Shown here piece after piece: positions 6,574 through 10,095 of a stretch of 10,095 nucleotides of DNA (position 1 is the stretch's first letter; each line of letters begins with the position of its first letter). The DNA is from Nitrospina sp. (lineage in GTDB: Bacteria; Nitrospinota; Nitrospinia; Nitrospinales; VA-1). The position numbers and the translations under genes are program-made. The notes under the pieces were generated by a model. It worked only from the letters and a program-made list of their open reading frames with translations. It did not search any database and was not told where the DNA came from. The stretch covers positions 1 to 10,095 of the forward strand of contig JABJCF010000022.1 in assembly GCA_018665625.1 (NCBI GenBank), written 5' to 3'.

Positions 6574-7323
6574 TCAGATTCCTATAGAGCTTTTGGGAAC
6601 CCAGCCTTTTTGCTTGGGGTCTAACCTTATCTCAACCCAATCACGATGTTCATCAGTGATAGTGACCAGGGCTCCTTCGTGTAGCTCAAAAAGAGTTACG
6701 TTGGATAAGTCGAGGCCAGATTTGACAGCAACCTTTTTTTCAAGCACGACACCCATTTTCGAGTCGGATTCAAGGTGCAGTTTAACGCCGATTGCAATAA
6801 AGGCAACCAGTAGTAAGGAGAGAACTGAGTTTCGAGCCAACTTTAATAAATTAGAACGAAAATAAAACCAAGCTGCCAGGATTAACCAGAAGCTCAGGTT
6901 GACATAAAAGGCGAGCTTTATATTTTCACTCAAATTCAAATCGTTGACCCAAAAGAACAGGGTTCCGAGTGCATTGGGTTGGGGAAGTGAGATTTTGTCT
7001 CGTGTTTGTTGGATTGCGAAATTTAAGTTTGCTTGAAGATTCTCATCTCGTGGAATAAGTTTTTGCGCACGAATATAGTTAAGGATTGCCGGTCCAATTT
7101 TTCCGAGTCGTATATAGCTATTTCCCAGATTGTAAAACAGGTGTCCATTTCTAAAGTCTTTCTGGATAATCGTTTCATAAGAATCTACCGCTTCTTGATA
7201 TTTATTGTTTGCGTAAAGTTCGTTGGCACGTGCTACTTCGCTCATATAGTCTTCAGCAAAACTCGGAAGAGGGTGGCAAAGTAGTGCCAGTAGAAGAGCG
7301 AGTCTGGAGACAATTTTGATCAA
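6574..7323 (-). CDS. batE: BatE-like TPR and SH3-domain membrane protein
   Basis: Envelope protein of 249 residues resembling BatE of the Bat (aerotolerance) cluster. It has a signal peptide (1-23, ending SFA), two tetratricopeptide repeats (about 27-94, for example ANELYANNKYQEAVDSYE and HLFYNLGNSYIRLGKIGPAI), two membrane helices (about 137-155 and 166-182), and a C-terminal SH3-like domain (about 189-249, with HRDWVEIRL and GWVPKSSI). This order places TPR and SH3 domains outside the cytoplasm, on either side of the helical hairpin. The start is TTG, with GGAG eight bases upstream (7332-7335). The TTG overlaps the batD stop as TTGA, implying coupled translation. The role is inferred from the cluster: Bat proteins are thought to form a membrane-linked stress complex, but their biochemical activity is unsettled. 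Confidence 0.85.
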   Translation of the reverse strand: MIKIVSRLALLLALLCHPLPSFAEDYMSEVARANELYANNKYQEAVDSYETIIQKDFRNGHLFYNLGNSYIRLGKIGPAILNYIRAQKLIPRDENLQANLNFAIQQTRDKISLPQPNALGTLFFWVNDLNLSENIKLAFYVNLSFWLILAAWFYFRSNLLKLARNSVLSLLLVAFIAIGVKLHLESDSKMGVVLEKKVAVKSGLDLSNVTLFELHEGALVTITDEHRDWVEIRLDPKQKGWVPKSSIGI

Positions 7324-9116
7324 GAGTTTTTCTCCAGAATTTTGATGAGGTCTTGCGATTCGTTTAATAACTCCCGGTTGTTTCCAGATGTTTTGGGTGA
7401 ATACTGCAAAGCCTCAAATTTTTCTAATAGTCTTCGGGTATTGTCCACTTGCTGAGTATCGTAATCAGATTCTTTTAGTTTGGGTTCTACTTCTGCAGCC
7501 GTAATGGCTTTTCCTTTCATATTCAGTTTGTCGCCAATATATTCTCTCAATATTTCAGAGAGTTCACTTGCAAACTCTTTGGAGTCCATTTTATTTGAGT
7601 GATCCAAATTTTTTAACTTTTGTGCGGCTGTTTTAAAAGCCTTTTGGCTGCGGTAAAAAGCCACATCGGTGGTCAAACGTTTTTTCTGCTGAATAAAAAA
7701 TGCTGATACTAGAAAGAAAATAGCCGGAGAGACGAACCCGATCACCTCGGAAAGTTTTAGCGGATTTTCTATGTTTTGAAAGTCATCCAGTTTTGTATGC
7801 AAAGGCAGTATGTCTTCTCCTAGTATCTCAATCTCAGGTTTGACAACGGCATTGCCATTGGGAAGGGATTGGACAAGATTTAAAGTTTCAGGAGTCGAGG
7901 AAGGTCGAATATTCATTTTTATTGGCCGGGTCTTAACCTGCCGGTAACCTTTTACAACAGGGTCAAAATAGGAAAGATTGAATTCCGGCAAGGTCATAGG
8001 GCCTGGTTTTAAGGGAACCAATGCAAATTTAAAAATTTTCTCACCGGAGATCTGGGTTCCTGTAACGGTTTGTTTGAATTCGGGCTGGTCGGGATATATT
8101 TTAAATATGTTTTTAAGATCGGGTTCAGGAAAGGATATGCCACGAACGTTTCCTTTTCCTGCGACGGTGATAGTTAGGGTGGTGGTATCTCCAACTTCAA
8201 GGTCGTTTTTCCCTAGATTTGCCTGAATGCTAAATTCTCCAATCGTATTTTTAAAGTCGATCGGCTTTCCCTGTTCTGGTAGGGGTAAAATTTCTACGAA
8301 AAGGGGCTTGGACCTTAATACCTTGTGTTCGGCGCGAGTTCCTTGGCTAAAAAATGGGTCGTTGAAAAATTGACTGAAGCCTCTTAAATTATTTCGGTTC
8401 CGGGTCCAGTGGTAGATGTCAAACTCAAGAGTGGCTTGTGGGATTTCTGCTTTACCTGGTTTGATAGGGAATAATGCTACAGCTATTTCCTGCACCTGGT
8501 ATTGAATGCCGTTAACTATCGTCTGATAAGCTTTGGCTTTTCCTAACTCCTCTTTTTGGAAATAGGATGCTCCAAAGGGCATGCTAAGGTCAAAGTTCTT
8601 GGCATCGACACGGTGGAAAAGTTTAAATGTGTAAATCAACTGCTCGCCGATAAAAGCTTCATTTTTGGAAACACGTGTTGCCACAAAAACGGGTTTATCA
8701 CCAGATTGATCGGGGGCTGTTGGTTTTTTAACCATAATGATGATGGGCTGCGTTGCATAAGTTTTTCCATTGGCCCTTATGCGGCTTGGCCCGATTTTAA
8801 ATTGCCCCGTACTCATGGGTGTTAATCGATAATTGTGAGTGATTGAGATACTTCTTTGCAGGTTAACGATTTGAGTAGAGGAGGAGGTGCCTGAAGAAGC
8901 GACACGAAAATCGGGCAATGATGGTAACTCAGGGGGTGGTGTATTTTGTGTGCCTTGAATGGTGATGGACAATTGTAAACTGTCTTCCAGCGTGATCTGG
9001 TTTCTATCTACCGTGGCTACAACCGAAATGTCTGCACCCCATGCAGGAGAAGTGAATGCTATCCAAAATAGGGTGGTAAGTATTTTTGAAAATTTTGAAA
9101 ACTTAAAATTAACCAT
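7320..9116 (-). CDS. batD: BatD-like protein (oxygen-tolerance family)
   Basis: Predicted periplasmic protein of 598 residues with one C-terminal membrane anchor, matching the BatD family in length and layout. Residues 1-27 are a signal peptide (cleavage after AWG). Then comes a long beta-rich part with repeated Ig-like units: one opens with ISVVATVDRNQITLEDSLQLSI from residue 30, a second with KPVFVATRVSKNEAFIGEQL (141-160), and a third with FSIQANLGKNDLEVGDTTTL (295-314). One membrane helix lies at about 457-477 (VIGFVSPAIFFLVSAFF), followed by a cytoplasmic helical tail (480-598) containing LSEILREYIGDKL. It starts three bases after the batC stop; the ATG at 9118-9120 stops after three codons, so the ATG at 9114-9116 is used. 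It is flanked by batC and batE, which strongly supports the call. The molecular role of BatD is not established. Confidence 0.92.
   Translation of the reverse strand: MVNFKFSKFSKILTTLFWIAFTSPAWGADISVVATVDRNQITLEDSLQLSITIQGTQNTPPPELPSLPDFRVASSGTSSSTQIVNLQRSISITHNYRLTPMSTGQFKIGPSRIRANGKTYATQPIIIMVKKPTAPDQSGDKPVFVATRVSKNEAFIGEQLIYTFKLFHRVDAKNFDLSMPFGASYFQKEELGKAKAYQTIVNGIQYQVQEIAVALFPIKPGKAEIPQATLEFDIYHWTRNRNNLRGFSQFFNDPFFSQGTRAEHKVLRSKPLFVEILPLPEQGKPIDFKNTIGEFSIQANLGKNDLEVGDTTTLTITVAGKGNVRGISFPEPDLKNIFKIYPDQPEFKQTVTGTQISGEKIFKFALVPLKPGPMTLPEFNLSYFDPVVKGYRQVKTRPIKMNIRPSSTPETLNLVQSLPNGNAVVKPEIEILGEDILPLHTKLDDFQNIENPLKLSEVIGFVSPAIFFLVSAFFIQQKKRLTTDVAFYRSQKAFKTAAQKLKNLDHSNKMDSKEFASELSEILREYIGDKLNMKGKAITAAEVEPKLKESDYDTQQVDNTRRLLEKFEALQYSPKTSGNNRELLNESQDLIKILEKNS
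7332..7335 (-). promoter_or_regulatory. Ribosome binding site for the TTG start of batE
   Basis: Minus-strand GGAG lies eight bases before the TTG at 7321-7323, inside the end of batD. With the TTGA overlap it supports the non-ATG start and translational coupling. Confidence 0.65.
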
Positions 9117-9119
9117 CCA

Positions 9120-9881
9120 TCACCACTGATTGCTTTGATAAGGTTGTGCCTGTTGTTCTTTCCCTGCCTGCATACGGCTGATATTTTTTAAATCCTCAGA
9201 GAGATTCCCCAATAATTGCTCTGCTTCTTCTTCACTCAATTCTTGTGGATTTGCTTTTGCGGATTCACTCGAATTGTTTTCTTGAGGATCCTTTCCTTCT
9301 GATGAGCCAGGTTCCTCGGGTTTGGGTTCCTGTTCTTTGTCTTTTTCACCATTTTCGGAATTTTTCTGTTGGTCTTCGTTTTTATCTGATTCGGAAGGAT
9401 CATTTTTGTCCGAGTTTTTCTCCTGCTCCTCCTTCTTTTTTAATTGCTCGCGAACAAATTCCAAATTGAACTTGGCATCCATGTCGGAAGGATCTAGAGT
9501 CAAAACATTTTTGTATATGGCTTCTGCTTCTTTAAGTTTCCCCATTTTAAAAAGAGCATTGCCAGAGTTATACAGTGAATTCTTTTTTAGTTTTGGGTCA
9601 GAGTCTTCCAATGCTGCATGGGAATAGTCTTGCAGTGCTTCCTGAAATTTACCCTGTTTGTAATAGGAACTTCCTAGGTTGTAATCAATTCGTGAGTCTT
9701 CCGGCCTACCCAGACGTGCTTCTTCAAAGTTTTTTTCTGCTTCAGAAAAAAGGCCTTCCTGATATTGATTTAGACCTTCCTGAATATTTGTGTCTGTTGG
9801 GTCGGCAGAAACGGGGGAGTTTGTCAGCAAAACAAGAAGGCTAACGACGAGAATCCGCCTGACTCGAAGTTTGCAAGCCAT
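9120..9881 (-). CDS. batC: BatC-like TPR protein with acidic low-complexity tail
   Basis: Predicted periplasmic TPR protein of 253 residues. Residues 1-26 are a signal peptide (KLRVRRILVV, cleavage after VSA). About three tetratricopeptide repeats follow (32-61, 64-97 and 101-134; for example YNLGSSYYKQGKFQEALQDY and NSGNALFKMGKLKEAEAIY). Residues 148-213 are low-complexity, rich in Glu, Lys, Asn, Ser and Gln. A short C-terminal helix (EEEAEQLLGNLSEDL) ends in NQW, a layout typical of BatC. The ATG at 9879-9881 is chosen because the signal peptide begins there. The frame stays open upstream to a TTG at 9926, but that start would sit in a hairpin. No good ribosome binding site precedes the ATG, so initiation may be weak or occur on unstructured or leaderless mRNA. 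It is followed by batD after three bases. Confidence 0.85.
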   Translation of the reverse strand: MACKLRVRRILVVSLLVLLTNSPVSADPTDTNIQEGLNQYQEGLFSEAEKNFEEARLGRPEDSRIDYNLGSSYYKQGKFQEALQDYSHAALEDSDPKLKKNSLYNSGNALFKMGKLKEAEAIYKNVLTLDPSDMDAKFNLEFVREQLKKKEEQEKNSDKNDPSESDKNEDQQKNSENGEKDKEQEPKPEEPGSSEGKDPQENNSSESAKANPQELSEEEAEQLLGNLSEDLKNISRMQAGKEQQAQPYQSNQW

Positions 9882-9884
9882 AGA

Positions 9885-9899
9885 ATTTACGAAGTAAAT
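9885..9899 (-). promoter_or_regulatory. Inverted repeat immediately before batC
   Basis: ATTTAC-TTC-GTAAAT is a perfect six-base inverted repeat around three bases, ending three bases before the batC ATG. It covers the place where a ribosome binding site would be. It could be an operator or a small hairpin that limits initiation. It abuts the larger hairpin at 9903-9924. Confidence 0.45.
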
Positions 9900-9902
9900 G
9901 AA

Positions 9903-9924
9903 GATTCCCGCCGAAGCGGGAATC
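9903..9924 (-). terminator. Hairpin with UUCG tetraloop after the Bax inhibitor-1 gene
   Basis: On the minus strand GATTCCCGC pairs perfectly with GCGGGAATC over nine bases around UUCG, closed by C-G, an unusually stable tetraloop. It begins 18 bases after the stop of the upstream gene. The downstream tract (TTCATTTACTTC) is T-rich but not a clean T run, so termination may be partial, with read-through into batC. The sequence also resembles short REP-like hairpins dispersed in many proteobacterial genomes. Confidence 0.65.
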
Positions 9925-9942
9925 AAAGATTAAAAAAGGGGA

Positions 9943-10095
9943 TTATCTCCTGTCGCCCATAAGTCTTAGCAGCATCAGGAAGAGGTTGATGAAATCTAGA
10001 TATAGTGTGAGTGCACCACGAATGGCTTCTTTGGTATCTTCATCGGTTCCTTCGTTACCAAGGATATTCATCTCTTTAATTTTTTGCGTGTCGTA
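9943..10095 (-). CDS. Bax inhibitor-1/YccA-like membrane protein, C-terminal 50 residues only
   Basis: Partial gene running off the right edge; only the last 50 residues and the TAA stop are inside. The frame fits exactly from base 10095 and reads YDTQKIKEM near the start. It ends with ALTLYLDFINLFLMLLRLMG (residues 28-47 of the fragment) and a basic DRR tail. This is the characteristic end of the Bax inhibitor-1 / YccA / YbhL family of seven-helix inner-membrane proteins, some of which bind the FtsH protease and others conduct calcium. The Asp in YLDFINLF is a conserved family position in the last helix. It reads in the same direction as batC, with 61 bases between them that contain a hairpin. 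Family confidence is high; the specific role is unknown. Confidence 0.9.
   Translation of the reverse strand, partial: YDTQKIKEMNILGNEGTDEDTKEAIRGALTLYLDFINLFLMLLRLMGDRR

Noticed and set aside
9245..9627. Plus-strand open frames of 74 and 101 codons opposite batC
   Set aside because: They are antisense to the Glu/Lys-rich low-complexity part of batC, which yields Ser/Phe-rich shadow frames; no ribosome binding site or family resemblance.
9882..9926. Upstream TTG start extending batC by 15 residues
   Set aside because: The TTG overlaps the end of the hairpin at 9903-9924, has no ribosome binding site, and would put non-signal residues before a normal signal peptide that starts at the ATG at 9881.

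Overview
This window is AT-leaning chromosomal DNA from a Gram-negative bacterium. The evidence is several Sec signal peptides, a muropeptide permease, a POTRA-domain envelope protein and a Bat (Bacteroides aerotolerance-type) cluster. The gene mix would fit a deltaproteobacterial or Nitrospinota-like lineage, but that assignment is a guess. I see no tRNA, rRNA, CRISPR array, transposase or phage structural gene. Nearly all of the window is coding and every recognisable gene looks intact, except the last one, which runs off the right edge.

Left part, plus strand (1-3577). An AT-rich leader of about 245 bases precedes an AmpG-like MFS permease. The permease overlaps by ATGA a YqiA/YcfP-type alpha/beta hydrolase. 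After a promoter-bearing gap comes an OmpR/PhoB-type response regulator with no sensor kinase beside it. After a second gap with a strikingly similar promoter-like block comes a small Cro/CI-type HTH regulator. The two gaps share the pattern TTTGACAAAA-N4-CTTA-N2-AT-N-AT, which suggests common control of the two regulators.

Right part, minus strand (3596-10095), read from the right edge leftwards. First is the C-terminal end of a Bax inhibitor-1/YccA-type membrane protein, followed by a stable hairpin with a C(UUCG)G tetraloop. Then come batC (TPR protein), batD (beta-rich periplasmic protein with one membrane anchor) and batE (TPR, two membrane helices, SH3-like domain). They are followed by a large FdhF/YdeP-type molybdopterin oxidoreductase and a secreted POTRA plus helical-tail protein. 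Spacings are 3 nt (batC-batD), a TTGA overlap (batD-batE), 42 nt (batE-oxidoreductase) and an ATGA overlap (oxidoreductase-POTRA), so batC through the POTRA gene may be one transcription unit. batA, batB and a MoxR ATPase do not directly precede batC here.

The most interesting points are the tight coupling of a molybdenum enzyme to a solitary POTRA protein behind batCDE, the shared promoter-like block in front of the two regulators, and the double inverted repeat just before batC. Most families here are recognisable. The possible novelty lies in the combination and in the POTRA protein, not in a clearly new system.
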